Position numbers and translations under genes: made by a program. DNA of 64,000 bases, from positions 5,332,001-5,396,000 of the forward strand of contig OX359246.1 in assembly GCA_947179485.1 (NCBI GenBank). The letters run 5' to 3'. Position 1 is the first letter of the stretch. Each line of letters begins with the position of its first letter. Of the stretch, positions 14,001 to 25,674 are shown in pieces. The notes beneath the pieces were generated by a model, which worked only from the letters and a program-made list of their open reading frames with translations, made no database searches and was not told where the DNA came from. This DNA comes from Allacma fusca (taxonomy: Eukaryota > Arthropoda > Collembola > Symphypleona > Sminthuridae).

Positions 14001-17000
14001 CGCAAGCGCTTCAGCTTTTAATTTCTACACTCACGATACCACTAGTGTACTATGTTGATAATCGTACGGAATAGGCATACTCTAGTAACTGAAAAGAATT
14101 TATAATCCAAATCAAAACACGCGTGTGAAAGTTCGTGCGGTAACTGCCGAATAATGCTAAAGACAACATATACATATATCAATAGGTCCATACAAACGGC
14201 AAATTGGAATGTAGATGTCGCAAGCATTATCTCCCAGTTTTTATACGTATGTATCTATTTACACGTGTTCATACATAACCTCATTTAATTTTCTGAGGTC
14301 AATCGGAAGACCCGAACTCCTTCAAAAACAATAATAGGCTTCTTCCCTTTGACTTAATCAATCCGTAAAAATTGATTGCCTGGGGTCATTGGATCGGCAG
14401 TTATCGTGGCGACGCACAATTGGACACGTCGACATACGCAATATGGGATTTAAGCTTCTCTTGCCCCCTAAAAATTAGGTACCATTAATATGTACATATG
14501 TCGGTGACGAAGTAAAATATGCAATGAACACGTAGCCCACGATCTAAATACAGTTTTAGTAAAAGTAAAACAGTCCAATTGCATAAACCATCTGTAGTGC
14601 AGCTAGACCACGTTTTCACTGACATAAAAGGCTTTACCATCAATACTGGACATGGGCGTATACATGTAATATATGTATACGTATATTACCCAAAGTTAAA
14701 TCTAAAACTTTTGCATGTATATACCCATTGGCTCAACCAAGAGGGGAATAGAGGGCACGCTGTACCCTCTACTCATAAACCGGGGCCGGGATACTCGCAT
14801 AAATTTTATCCCCCAGAAAACATCGATCCATCATATATGGCAGAAATGTGATACATTTAAATAAATGGGACATTACCTGAAAACTTGGATTAAATTATGT
14901 GAACTTTAATTGTGATAATAGTGCCGACACAGTTGGTGTTAGATTGCGAAGAACGGATAATTTTATAACGTAAAACATTTATTTATATTCTTTCAAGAAT
15001 TACTTAATCAAAGTAAGACAAAAAATGCGGCAGCTCGTTCGTTGGATATTCCAAAAGTTGGATTAAAAAACAACAGCCCATCTAACAACAATTGGTGGAA
15101 CAGTATCCAATTTCATAACACATGCTGAGTCATCCCTCACATGTTTGGATTGTTATTCTCAGTTTTTGAGGTGAAGTGTTAATATATATGATGAAAATGA
15201 TTATCAATTATTTTTTGTTTGCAAAAATTACGTCCCAAAAGCAAAACTAATGAAGACCAAAAGAAGGGAGATTTTCTGAGCTGTATTGATCCCTTCAATC
15301 CCGCAAAATCCTCGTGCCGTATAAAACCAACGCAAATAAAACGTTTCTTCTCCCTGGGTCTGGTAGACCCCTGGAGATATGGGATTTCGTTTATTGTGGC
15401 TTCCCAGAAAGGATATATGTAACTTGTGAAAGCTGAGATAAAATCCTTTTTTACTTTTAGTTTAGATCCAAATTTCAGTATGATCCAGGTCCAGTAAAGT
15501 ACTAGATGTGACGACTTTGGAATTAATTCTTTAAAAATTGTTTGATTATATGTAGTGGCTCAGAAGCAAAAAAAACAACTCAAAATTGGCGTGCCTACAA
15601 AAAATAAACTTACCCTAAATTATAGGTCACCACCCGGATGGATCAACATTGGAGGGGGAACCGCTCGCCTGATTTAGCCCTTAATCCCAACTAACCCAAA
15701 TTGGCTTCAAACGGTAGAAATAATAGCATACGAATACAACAAGTTAAACAAAAATCCGGGAAATTATTGCATGACTATGCTCAAACTACAAGAAGACAGA
15801 ATACTACGAAGTTAAAAACGTAAGCCAGGGTATGAACATATGAGTATGTATAGAACGTTAAGATCAGCAACTGCTACCTCGGCGGTCCTGTTTTTTGTCA
15901 CTATGTCCTTAGAAAATGATCCCTACCAGATCAATGGCATTGCTGAGTTTGAATTATCAGGGAACATCAGAAATATTATTCCAGATGGTATAAACCATAT
16001 TTTGTGTAACCGGGGATACAGACTTGTTGGCGAGTTTATTTGTTGAGGTGGTTGATTATTCGATAATAACACATTAGGAATATAAAAGAAGCCTGCTGTT
16101 TTTTAAAGGAGATTGGGTCATCCGTTTGTAAGTTTTCCCCGGTTCTAATAATATTTTGTTTACGATATAAATATATAATACAACGAAAATCTCATGAATA
16201 CAAATCAATGGATGATTTCATTCAGCCGAATATATTCTAACTGTTGTTACTTATTATAATAATTTAGAATTATTATTATTATAGCTTTTTAGACTAGATA
16301 TTTTATCCCAATTATTGTATACACACAAAACGGCTGTCGCCCCAATCCTACATAAGGGATTTGGGGAACGACATTATATAATATAATTACTATATATTGG
16401 AGTCAAATGTTTGAAACGCTATTGAATTTCACCGGGATATTTCTCATTTATACTTAATTTACATAGGTAATGATTCTGAAGTAAAATATGCTCACTTTGA
16501 TTCATGTGTGCTGTAAATTAAACAAACGTTGCAATCAATTTTAAATTTACTCGGTGTGAATTTAAATCTCATGAAAGTACTTACTATCTCTAATATTTGG
16601 TTCCTGCTCATTTTCGTTAGCATCAAAAATGTCTCAATATAGGAAATAAATTAAACTCAATATAAACTACTCACACTTGTTCAAATGAAAAGTATTGGAA
16701 CGAGACAAATACATATAACAGTCACTTTAAAACGTGTCAAACAACGAATAATATTTGGCGGGTAAAGAAACAATTTTGAAATAACGATTATACAATATAG
16801 TGTCAATTTCATTGTGTCATAGTTAATGGAAAGGTTGAAAAACAGTAGAAGTTAACAACAACTTACCCATAATTTGTTCTGCAAAAAAAAACAAAATATA
16901 TTGACATTAATATAAATGCACTAATAAACAGCATTAACAAATTAAACTAAGGTTAGTAAAGTAATTTTGTAAAATTTTGCCTTCGTGTTAATTTCCTTCC

Positions 17001-20000
17001 ACGTCTTCCATCACGTACATATAAGAATTTAATACTTTTAAGAATACTTCAAGAATCCCTAGAGTCAATACATTAAGATCTATAACCTTTAAATGAATAT
17101 ACAAAATAAACTGTAGAATATAATTTTTAGAATTCATGGAAGGATGTATGTATTAATATCAAAAGCGCGCTATATATTTGAGTTAAATCAGACAAAATAT
17201 TTTATTTTACATCCAAAAATATCATACCTCTAGTTGTGGGGGAAAATCCTGCAAAAGGCAAACAAACTTGTTACTTTATAATTACGTTTGATTTGCAAAT
17301 ATTAATTATTACAGTTGAGACTGGTCGTCGTCTATTACTGTAACTTTATGAAATCCTTAAAGTGACATATAAAGTAAGTACACTTGCCTCGTCAAAACAA
17401 GGTTACGTAGTGTTTGTTATTTTATTTTATTTATTGGATTGTGATTCGGTTTTGCCTTGATTTGGATTACTGGGTTGGGTGTCGTCGATGAAAGCCAACA
17501 TATGTATTTGTTTTGATTCCTTTTTGACACTCGTAAATGATTTAATAAAGATTAACTAATTCAGACCTGAAACATAGTTCTGACCCAGCCCACGTTAAGG
17601 GCAATAGTAAAAAATATATCATTCCCCCGTTTTGTAGCAAATTCGCTTCCAGATTTTTCAAAAAAATTTTCACTATCCTGGCTCAAAAATTGACATCACG
17701 GTCCTATAAAGAATGTGAAGCAAAGTTGCTATTTGTATTGCGAATTTTTAAGCAACTCATCTTTGAATTACATCGTTAGAAGAGCACAATTTTAGACCCA
17801 AGGAAATGATTATAAACCAAAATGAGTATCTATGAAAATTGTCACAAATGTTGGATTTTGTAAAACGTTTCTTAACCACAGACCGTATGAGAAAAAATGA
17901 AAACTTCACACCTTTGCAAGAATAAGAAGATTTTCCCAAGCCAATTAAAAGATTCAAGAAGAATTTCCTCCAACTCTTGATCTCTGCCATCAAGGAGCTT
18001 GTCCACAACGGGGGTAGCCCATAAACGTATGTGCAAATGAGCATCAAAAAGCAAATTTCACAAAAACATTGTCATGGAAACTTTAACAAATATTAGAAAA
18101 ATCTCTACTTTGCTTTATGTTCCTTAGTTTTGACCAGGGACAATGAACCAGTGCTCTCAATTTTACTCATTACTCGAATTTTTCATAAAGTGAGTAAGTG
18201 AGTATTGTACTTACTCGTACTCACATCTGCGAGTATGAGTAAGTAATGAGTAAGTAATTTGAAAAAGGTTGATGTTTAAGTAAGTAAAGAGTAAGTACGA
18301 ACACTCATTCCCCAGTGTAATGTAAGTAATGAGTAAGTAAGACGAATTGCAAAGAATCAAAAAGTAAGTATTGAGTAAGTAAACACCTCTTTACTGGAGT
18401 AACTACCATAGAAAAATGTTCTCCGACAATATCCATGACTTATATATGGCTTATAGAGGCAGATAACACAGGTCATAGGCAAACAATGCCTTTAAATACA
18501 TGCGACGATGCAACTCGTTAAACTTGAGTCGTTGACTGAGCTACCAAAGATGGCAGTGATGTGGATAATATTTGAAAATGAGTAAGTATTACTTGAGTAC
18601 TATGCAGGCAAAAGTAAGTAAAGAGTAAGTAATATCAGCTTATGTTTGCGAATAAGTAAGTAAAGAGTAAGTATTACACTCCGACCCGAAATTTTGAGGG
18701 AGTAGTGAGTAAGTAAGATAGCCACCATGAAGCCCCTGAGTAAGTAAAAAGTAAGTACTGAACACCATGAGAGACAAAATTATGAGTAAAGAGTAAGTAA
18801 TGGTGTCAAACTGAGAGCACTGCAATGAACAACAAATTGAAAAATCTGGATACGAATTTGATTCAAAACCGGAAATCATATATTTTGTGTTGTTGTATAT
18901 ACTTTATATGGAACATGATCTGGGTATTAGAAATACATGGGATACATGGGATGGATTCAACTACCACATCATTTTGGAATTATGCTCTTATTGTTAAAAT
19001 AGATAATGTCCAACTTTGCTACCCCATTTTACCAGACATGACAACGGTTCTAAACCAGTGCTCGGGCTGGGTACGGGTAATACTCGGGTAAATGGGTACG
19101 GGTACAGGTATGGGTACTGCGCGGGTACAGAAGTTGCGTACTCGCAAGTACGCGGGTACTACCCGGGTGCTGTTGATTTTAGGCAATAAAGTGGGTACAG
19201 GTGCGGGTACGGGTATGGGTACTCACTCAATGACAATCGGGTAGTACTCAACAGATACGGGTATCACTATGTAAAATACCTGTACCCGTGGGTGCTGTAC
19301 CCGAGTATTTTTGGGTACTTCAAGGATTCCTGCTGGGATGGATTACTAGGGCTAACAATAAGACCTGCCAACCGTGGAGATGCTTGTATCTTTGTATACA
19401 GATACTTGCGTTAGTGACAGAGCCAAGTGGCTTCGCCTCATTTATGATTGTGTTGTAGTTGCAATCCAACACTTCTAATAATTATTCCCACAAATATAAT
19501 AAAGAAATAAAGCCGTGAGTCAGTCAAACCGCCTTTTTATCGACTTTAATAGTGAAGCTCATCAAAGACTAATTTCAAGGGGCAGGTTCTTGAGATTCAA
19601 TGTAATTAGCTTCATTAGGAGCGAGATAATATATAACTGTAATAAATAACTACAATGTAAGTTCGGAATAAATATACATTTATTAGCAGATCCGTTTCTT
19701 AATGCTACAAGTACCCAGGGTTACCCATTTGAAAACGCTAAGGCATTTTGTGCAGAAAATGTGAGCATTTTCAATCCTGGGCATTCATGACACTTTGAGT
19801 ATTTATTGTAGTGAATACTGTATTTATAAAATTTTAGAATGGAAAATATCATTCCTTACAGGGAATATGTATATTTCAGTCCCTATGATTATTGTTGATA
19901 ATTCTGATGTTAAAAGAGGAGGCATCTCGGCATCTGAACTTGGCTTTCAAAACTTTCATGGTGCTGTATTTGAGTCTTATTTCGCCTGCATTGGTCGAAA

Positions 20001-23000
20001 ATTTCCGTATCGGGCTTCATAAATGTGAAAGACAGTTTACGAATGATTGTTTTATAAAGCTGTAATATAAAATGAACATTTAATCTTGATTCCCACATTT
20101 GTTTCCTGAAACCGCAATATTTGACTTAAAAAAATTATGATCAACTTAAATTTTTTTCCGTAAAACATTTTCTATACAGTGTTCAACTATATTGTTTTGT
20201 CGTTGATGGAAAACTGTCATGATAGGAAATTCTGCTTTCCTCCTACACTTTACTAACCTAGCGTCCTATTTGTAAGGTAATGCCAACAGTTCTTAACGTC
20301 GGACTTGTGATAACAGATTTTTGAGAAAACGATTCACAGGGAACAAAACTGTTTCATGTTCTCGAAATTGAAAAGCCAGTTATGGAGAGTAGTATTAAAT
20401 AATTTGACCCAATTATTTGTCCTTACACCATATAAGAATTGTTCAATAACCAATTCGCGAGAACACATTTCAATTCATTCAGCAAGTTATTATTTTGGAG
20501 TTGTAGCATTTGAAGTTCGGCAGTATCACAAAAGGCCTTAAATGATTTTTTTTAAATTGAAATAGGATACCCTTAACGCCTATGGAAAATTCCCAAAATC
20601 CCAGGCATTTTTAATGCAGGTCAAAAAATTGACAAATTAAAAATTGTCTACTGGGCAGGCAAATGTCGTCGGGGATTTTAAATCGGTTCCAGTACCCGAG
20701 TAATACCCGGGTACAAACAATAGGTACTCGGGTACGGGTACGGATTTTGGGTACATTACGGGTACGGGTACGGATTTTGGGTACATTACGGGTACGGGTA
20801 AATTGTGGGTACAGGTACTACATTGTGGTTTCAGGTACGGGTACGGGTACTGAAATAATTTACCCGGGTACTCGGGTATGGGTACGGGTATAGGTACAAC
20901 ATTTTGTCGTACCCGATATTTGGGTACGGGTATGGGTACGGGTACACGGTTTCCGTACCCAGTCCGAGCACTGTTCTAAGCATAGGATCCTATAAAATAA
21001 CTCGCTGGAAATTCAATAACATCTCCACAGAAACTTGATCAAAGACAAGCAAAATCACAAACAATTTCTAGGACCCTTACTTTAGGTTAGTGCTTTGCAT
21101 GATTCCAACGTTTTGATTTTTCAGTTCATAAAATGAAACTTAGAAACCAGAATCTAACCGTAATGCTAAAAAAATTAACGAATTCTTCTCTCAAGCTGTG
21201 ACGGGTGCTAATAAGCATACAGAAGCAGTCCGAAAAATACATATGCACATAAAACTGAAATCACGATTAAATATATTATCGTACTTAAATTATAAAGTTA
21301 GAAAAATGCTAAAGATAAGTAAATGCAAACCTTTCAATATTCTGACAATGGCATCATAACAAGGATCTCCTGCAAATGGTACAAAAAATACGCAGGATTT
21401 AAATTAACACGTTTCAACAAATGATTTTAAGAATGTCAATCAATCCCTCCAAAACAGTGAGTCCTGGAAGTGCTGGTAAAGCCACTGCAATTGTATGAAG
21501 TGCTTCCATCTATTTTAAGCGACTACTAAACTTGTAAACAGTTTAAAATGTCCAAAATCTCCGCCAAAGTTTCACATTGTTGGGAATTTAAAGATTTTTA
21601 ATATGCCCCGTTTTGGGAAGCTTGAATACTATTAATAAATACTAGCGAGTAATACTGAAAAATAATTTTATGAGCTTCATTGTCGCACTATGGAACTGAT
21701 CTGGATATTGCTATTACTCAAATAGCACATTCCAAGGAAATAACAGACTTCTGTATCACCTGTATCGTGTAGCTTTTGAGGATAAACCAGGGCGAGGGTT
21801 ACACCCTATTTAGATTGCATTTTCAAAATTTGTGTAATATATTTTACTAGTACTATTTATTGAAGCTCAAAGTAACCATGTTACAATAATCAATAGTACT
21901 ATAAAGCTGCCAGATACCTACTATTTCAGTAGACTACTGTACATATATTGCTACTATATGGCACGTCCATCTACTGTAAAAAATCAAGGTTTACTAAGTT
22001 TAAACTATTTTACTAAACTCTACTTTTTCACGCTCACATTATAATAATTATTTTTCTATAAATTATTGTAAATTCATTTTATGCCAATAAAACTGAGCGC
22101 GGTGAGCGAAACCTGTCCAACTTTTCCGAACATGGTATGTGGACGTATTACATTTTAGAGGAAATTCTGTTCATAATGAGTTTTATAACTTCTGGGGAAC
22201 CTTATACATATGTACGTCAACTATCTATTATTACTTGTAGGTGCATCAGTTTATGTTCGTTGTACAAGATGGAAAAAAACACATTCGTCTTAGCCCACAT
22301 TAAAGGCAACGTATATTTCTTCAGTGATTTAACAGATTTTTTTTAAATCTTTTGAAATTCAATTATCCTACTATACTCAACAATGCTTGATACAGCGGTC
22401 CAGGATGTGAAAAGTGGAGCAACTGAAGCTTTTGAAAAAGATCGTTTAAAATATTTACGCGAGCATCAAAATATATTTTGACACTTGGTGGTGAATTTAA
22501 TGGGTTTACCAGAAAATTATCTCGCAGATTCGTACATTGAGATTCGTTATTAGGGTTAATAGCTCCTACAACCCCGCCTGGTAAACGATTTGGTAGCAAA
22601 TTGCAGTAGTTACACAAACAATTTAAAGCTGTAATAAATTAATGAACCTACTATTTTGCTCTGGCAGCTTTAACTAATAGTACAACACAATGTTTTTGAT
22701 TAAGAGGGATAATTGAGTATAATATGTACGTCTCGCATTTTAATTTTATTGATACTGGCAATGAGAGCAATTAATTTCTATATTAGGATTTAATATAGTG
22801 ACGGAAATGTTAGACAATTTACTAGCCCATGTTTCCAATACTAATTTTGTCTAACGGATTTTATTCGTTGTATGCATATCTATCTGTGTTACAGGATAGT
22901 TTTTATTTCGTATTTATTTTAACGGGGTCCCCTGTGAATCTATTAAATCCAGAATTGCCTGTACTTTAGACCTAATCAATTGGTGCAAAAGACTTAATTA

Positions 23001-24545
23001 AGGTGTAAAACCATGTCATGCATCACAAGGATAACTCTTCATGAATACTTGACTGTTTGGAGTTCATTTTGGTTTGAAATAGTTGTGTCGACATGACAGC
23101 TCCCATGACAGACTGTAACAGTAGGCATGCTAAAAACCTGATGAAAAAAAAATCGTGCAAAAAAATTAAGTAGTTATGTAAATGTGCAGATTAAACTCAC
23201 CTGGTTTAAACTCCGAGCCCTGCGTTTTCTTTCTGTTTTAAAGAAATAGAAGAAAATTTAATAAAATATATCCATTGCAATAATTCAACACTGCACACAT
23301 GTATTTTATTAAACGCGCTTTATCACCCAAATTAAATTCATAGGATGAGGAACTATTTTAGGATTTAATAGACTGAGAAAATATAATACAACTCAATTAT
23401 TGTATATGGGATAGCCATTTTTAGTCGCGGGTTCAGTGCACCGTAAGTTTGTGTACTTACAGAGGTGTGAGAAATTAATTATCCTTCATATAAGCCCTTA
23501 AGTCAAGTACAAATTCTCCTATAATTTTGCAACTAATTTTGCTAATTTTGCATAATTCCCAAAACTCTATACTCAGCTATCAAGGAAGTAGAACAAAGTA
23601 AGTTTATGTAGTTTTCTAAAATTTCCAACAGATCCCGAAGTTAAGATTAAGAACATGGTCCATAAAAACAGAGAGTAAGTTTGGGAAAATTCATCTCTCA
23701 TGAAGGAAAGTGCGAGGAAGGGGAATTTCCTGCTTTTTTTCGCAACGAAAATGTCAAAACGATGTATTTATAGTACATTTGATGGGGATTCATTTGTTCC
23801 CAATACCATATTTTCACAAGTCAAATATTACGGTCCCAGGATTTAAAAATATGTGACAGAGTTTTTATATGAATTGTTTGAAACAGAATATATGTTTTGC
23901 TTCAATCTTGCCTCACGTTTTCAGTTTCTCAAACCATAACACGTTTGTATCGGGAAGACGATATGAGATTCAAATGAAACCCGTTATAATTTAAATTCAA
24001 GAACACCAAAAAATATTTTTTTTAAATGTTTAAGAATATTTCAGAAAAGATTTGAAACTTTATTTGTCGTTTTCCAAAAATCACCGATTCTGCTCCAATT
24101 GTCACAACAGGTCGATAGGTCCAAGACGAGTTTGTAAGAGGTAAAGGTATACAACAAATAATGAAAATTCTGGAAAATGTTTGATACATCTCAGAAAATA
24201 TGATAGATTTGACGGGATTGACGCAGAACTAATTTCTTGTCAACCACATATTGGGCAGGTTTTAGTGTTCCTAACTCAGTCCTGGTCGGTTAAAAGACCC
24301 GTATTTTAGGAACAAAGGTACAGAAATTGTTACAATTTATTCAGTACGAAAGCGAATATCGCTGTAAACAATGTCTTATGGAGCACCTCGTGTAAGAAAT
24401 AAATTTTTGAGCTTATCAAGAATAATTACTAATACATGTAATTATTTTGACTGACTTACATAAGTCCCAAAATATCAATGGGACGGGAACTGCTTGGTGA
24501 AACAACGAGATAAAATATTGCCAGAATCTTAACCAAACCCGCCAT
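2049..24545 (-). CDS. micro-exon gene for a small secreted protein, 3' end not found
   Basis: I do not recognise the product. Exon 1 (24460-24545) starts ATG and encodes a signal peptide (MAGLVKILAIFYLVVS, then PSSSRPIDILGL), ending in a GTAAGT donor. Exon 2 is 23201-23232. Later exons in order: 21331-21369, 17228-17248, 16867-16878, 16585-16632, 13611-13628, 12245-12262, 11188-11208, 8548-8574, 8304-8318, 8182-8202, 8030-8044, 6591-6608, 5318-5335, 4310-4330, 2260-2280, 2049-2066. Each has an AG acceptor, usually after a pyrimidine tract, and a GT donor (mostly GTAAG). From exon 3 on every length is 12-48 bp, divisible by three, in phase 1 and stop-free. This gives about 150 residues, acidic, with a few cysteines (DPCYDAIVRILK, GDLCADC). 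Three acceptors (exons 8, 9, 12) have an alternative AG that shortens them by 6 or 9 bp in frame. Introns hold several transposons. No terminal exon with a stop was found; it may lie left of the window. Single exons could be wrong; the overall pattern is unlikely to be chance. Confidence 0.7.
2510..3872. mobile_element. Tc1/mariner-type non-autonomous element (TA target)
   Basis: The inverted ends are GGGCATGTCGATTGAAAA on the left and GGGTATGTCGATTTGAAAA on the right (reverse complement). Each is flanked by TA (2508-2509 and 3873-3874), as for Tc1/mariner insertion. Variants of AAATGCCC occur in the outer 150 bp on both sides. The 1.36-kb interior has no transposase and no credible ORF. It sits in the intron between the micro-exons at 4310-4330 and 2260-2280. 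Confidence 0.6.
8893..9355. mobile_element. degenerate hAT-like element with GGTTTAAACC array
   Basis: It starts CAGGGTTGG after GTTGTAAC and ends near CCCACTCCTA before AAGGTAAC. The two 8-mers agree at 5 of 8 positions. Repeats of GGTTTAAACC(AAA) fill the first 110 bp, and more occur at about 9303-9320. The inverted ends match only partly, so the right border is uncertain. It lies in an intron of the micro-exon gene. Confidence 0.4.
10150..10470 (+). repeat. probable old solo LTR related to the Gypsy LTR at 48.5 kb
   Basis: The stretch around 10276-10320 (GGTCTGATGGACCACTTA, then TATAATAAACGGGGAGTA) aligns with the 5' LTR of the large Gypsy element (about 48593-48635). So does the later stretch with ATAGGAGAC and a GATTAGTTAGCAGTTAGTTAA-like segment. 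No internal retrotransposon sequence lies beside it. The ends are approximate because the terminal bases have diverged. It is a fossil and appears much older than the large element. Confidence 0.4.
11422..11484. repeat. palindromic TA microsatellite
   Basis: An almost pure (TA)n tract runs between TTTGTAATATA on the left and its mirror TATATTACAAA on the right, so the whole 63-bp block can fold into a cruciform or hairpin. It lies in the micro-exon gene's intron, 215 bp from the exon at 11188-11208. Confidence 0.7.
12577..12840. mobile_element. hAT-like remnant with AACTTGAA array, right end lost
   Basis: It starts CAGAGCTGCGTTCAAGTC, a hAT-style terminus, and runs into about 20 variants of ACTTGAACTTG in both orientations up to about 12830. 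No matching right terminus or target duplication is visible, so I read it as truncated. The short ORFs here are products of the repeat. Confidence 0.42.
18149..18822. mobile_element. hAT MITE with GAGTAAGTAA array
   Basis: The inverted ends are CAGTGCTCTCA and TGAGAGCACTG, flanked by a perfect 8-bp duplication CAATGAAC (18141-18148 and 18823-18830). This is a clean hAT signature, and the ends fit the YARNG rule. Inside are several dozen variants of AGTAAGTAA, mostly in the two outer parts (18190-18400 and 18580-18800), around a unique core of about 180 bp. No transposase is present. It lies in the micro-exon gene's intron between exons at 21331 and 17248. Confidence 0.9.
19056..20973. mobile_element. 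hAT non-autonomous element with GGGTACGGGTA arrays
   Basis: The ends CAGTGCTCGGGCTGGGTACGG and CCGTACCCAGTCCGAGCACTG are inverted. The flanks TTCTAAAC (19048-19055) and TTCTAAGC (20974-20981) form an 8-bp duplication with one mismatch. GGGTAC arrays occupy 19065-19330 and 20690-20960. The core of about 1.3 kb is non-coding and may hold a further nested repeat, because variants of CCAGGCATTTT occur near both sides of it. The ORF at 20663-20893 is the array read through. It shares its first seven terminal bases, CAGTGCT, with the element at 18149. Confidence 0.85.
24460..24545 (-). CDS. first exon (signal peptide) of the micro-exon gene
   Basis: The exon encodes 28 codons plus two bases. After M-A-G-L-V-K comes a hydrophobic core ILAIFYLVV and a Ser/Pro-rich cleavage region, a standard signal peptide. 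It ends at a consensus GTAAGT donor with two codon bases left over, and the 32-bp exon at 23201-23232 supplies the third. I chose this ATG because it gives a signal peptide at once and no in-frame upstream extension looks coding. Confidence 0.68.
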
Positions 24546-25656
24546 TTTCCAGCTCAGATTGCCTTGGTGAACTTGAAAAATTATTGAACTACTTGTTTGA
24601 ACTCAATCACAAACTAGTCGCTGCACTGAATCGAAGGTATTATAGCTACACACGAATGCAAGAACTACAGTAAATAGGGATAAAGCAGACGTGAGGCTTG
24701 TCTTTTTGATTTGACACCCTGAAACACACTGGGCTACAGAATGGATCAAATACTTTGGTGGACACCGTAATATTAGATGTTTTATTTCCACAGCATCAGT
24801 GAGCCGATAAAGGGAAAAGGAAGTTTTTCCTTCTGTTGCAAAATAAACTAGGTGTTTATTTTGCAACATTTTGCAAGGAAAAGAAAATATCTCTATAACA
24901 AAATTCTTATTATATCCCGAACGTTCATCCATCCATAAAACTTTTCATGTAATGGCCATATATATATTTACATAATGGAAAAATGTGTATACAGGATAAA
25001 AAGCCATACTTCCTTGCAATTCCAGTATAAGCAGATTTTATAGTACATATATATCTATAGGTAATTATACAGTAGTAAAACCATCCACCGAAGTCGGTAC
25101 ATTGTTACACACAGTGTCGTCGTCGGTACACAAGTTATAAAAAGCGCTTTCCTAAACGGAGTCACAAATAGAAGGATATTAGCCCTGCTCAACTCAAACC
25201 GGATAGGTTATGGTTTATGAAGTTTTATGCCATCGTGAATGGAGGCAGCCATCCATTTATAATTACCTGTAATGCTCAAACAAATGTTTTGTTCGATCAA
25301 CTGGGCTGGGCGGGCCAGTAATTGAAATGATTTCATTTGAGCCAGTTGTCTTCAAACAATTCTGGAGGAGGATCAGAATTATTATTGAAGTTCAAGGAAT
25401 CTGCTATTCCTTGAAGGAAAGGATATTCTTGATTAAATCGTTCACATGAATAAAGATCAGATATTTGGTGACTATTTCTGGAATGCTATCCTGGGACAAC
25501 GTGTGACTGCCTGCCTTGGTTGCATCAAAATTATTCATGTCAATTTTCTAAAAACACACATGTTTTTAACGCCACTTTAAGGAATAGAACTTGCAGTTAC
25601 TATGAGAAAATTGTGATTGAACAACTGACATTGAAAGTATATGCATAATGCTGTAT
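24546..25656. other. intergenic region between the micro-exon gene and gene A
   Basis: This 1.1-kb stretch lies upstream of the micro-exon gene and downstream of gene A, both on the minus strand. A 109-codon minus ORF (24603-24932) ends 58 bp before the signal-peptide exon, but it has no recognisable domain and I do not call it. Nothing else is clear. Confidence 0.5.
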
Positions 25657-25662
25657 TTTATT
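25657..25662 (-). terminator. AATAAA polyadenylation signal of gene A
   Basis: AATAAA on the minus strand lies 12 bp past the stop codon of gene A. This is very close, but it is the first consensus hexamer after the stop. Confidence 0.5.
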
Positions 25663-25674
25663 AGTTTAGTTAAA

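Noticed and set aside
15580-15700. Possible further micro-exon with a GTAAGT donor near 15612 on the minus strand
   Set aside because: The only acceptors give a length not divisible by three or an in-frame stop, so it does not fit the chain.
18149-18822. Possible CRISPR-like or satellite array of GAGTAAGTAA
   Set aside because: There are no regular spacers, the genome is eukaryotic, and inverted ends with an 8-bp duplication explain it as a hAT MITE.
20663-20893. 76-codon plus ORF rich in RVRILGT repeats
   Set aside because: It is the GGGTACGGGTA array of a hAT element read in frame, not a gene.
23450-23475. Possible extra exon between exons 1 and 2 of the micro-exon gene
   Set aside because: A GTAAGT donor is present, but the acceptor is poor and including it puts a stop at the start of the next exon.
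24603-24932. 109-codon minus ORF just upstream of the signal-peptide exon
   Set aside because: It has a hydrophobic patch and several cysteines but no splice link to the exon 58 bp away and no recognisable motif; I left it uncalled.
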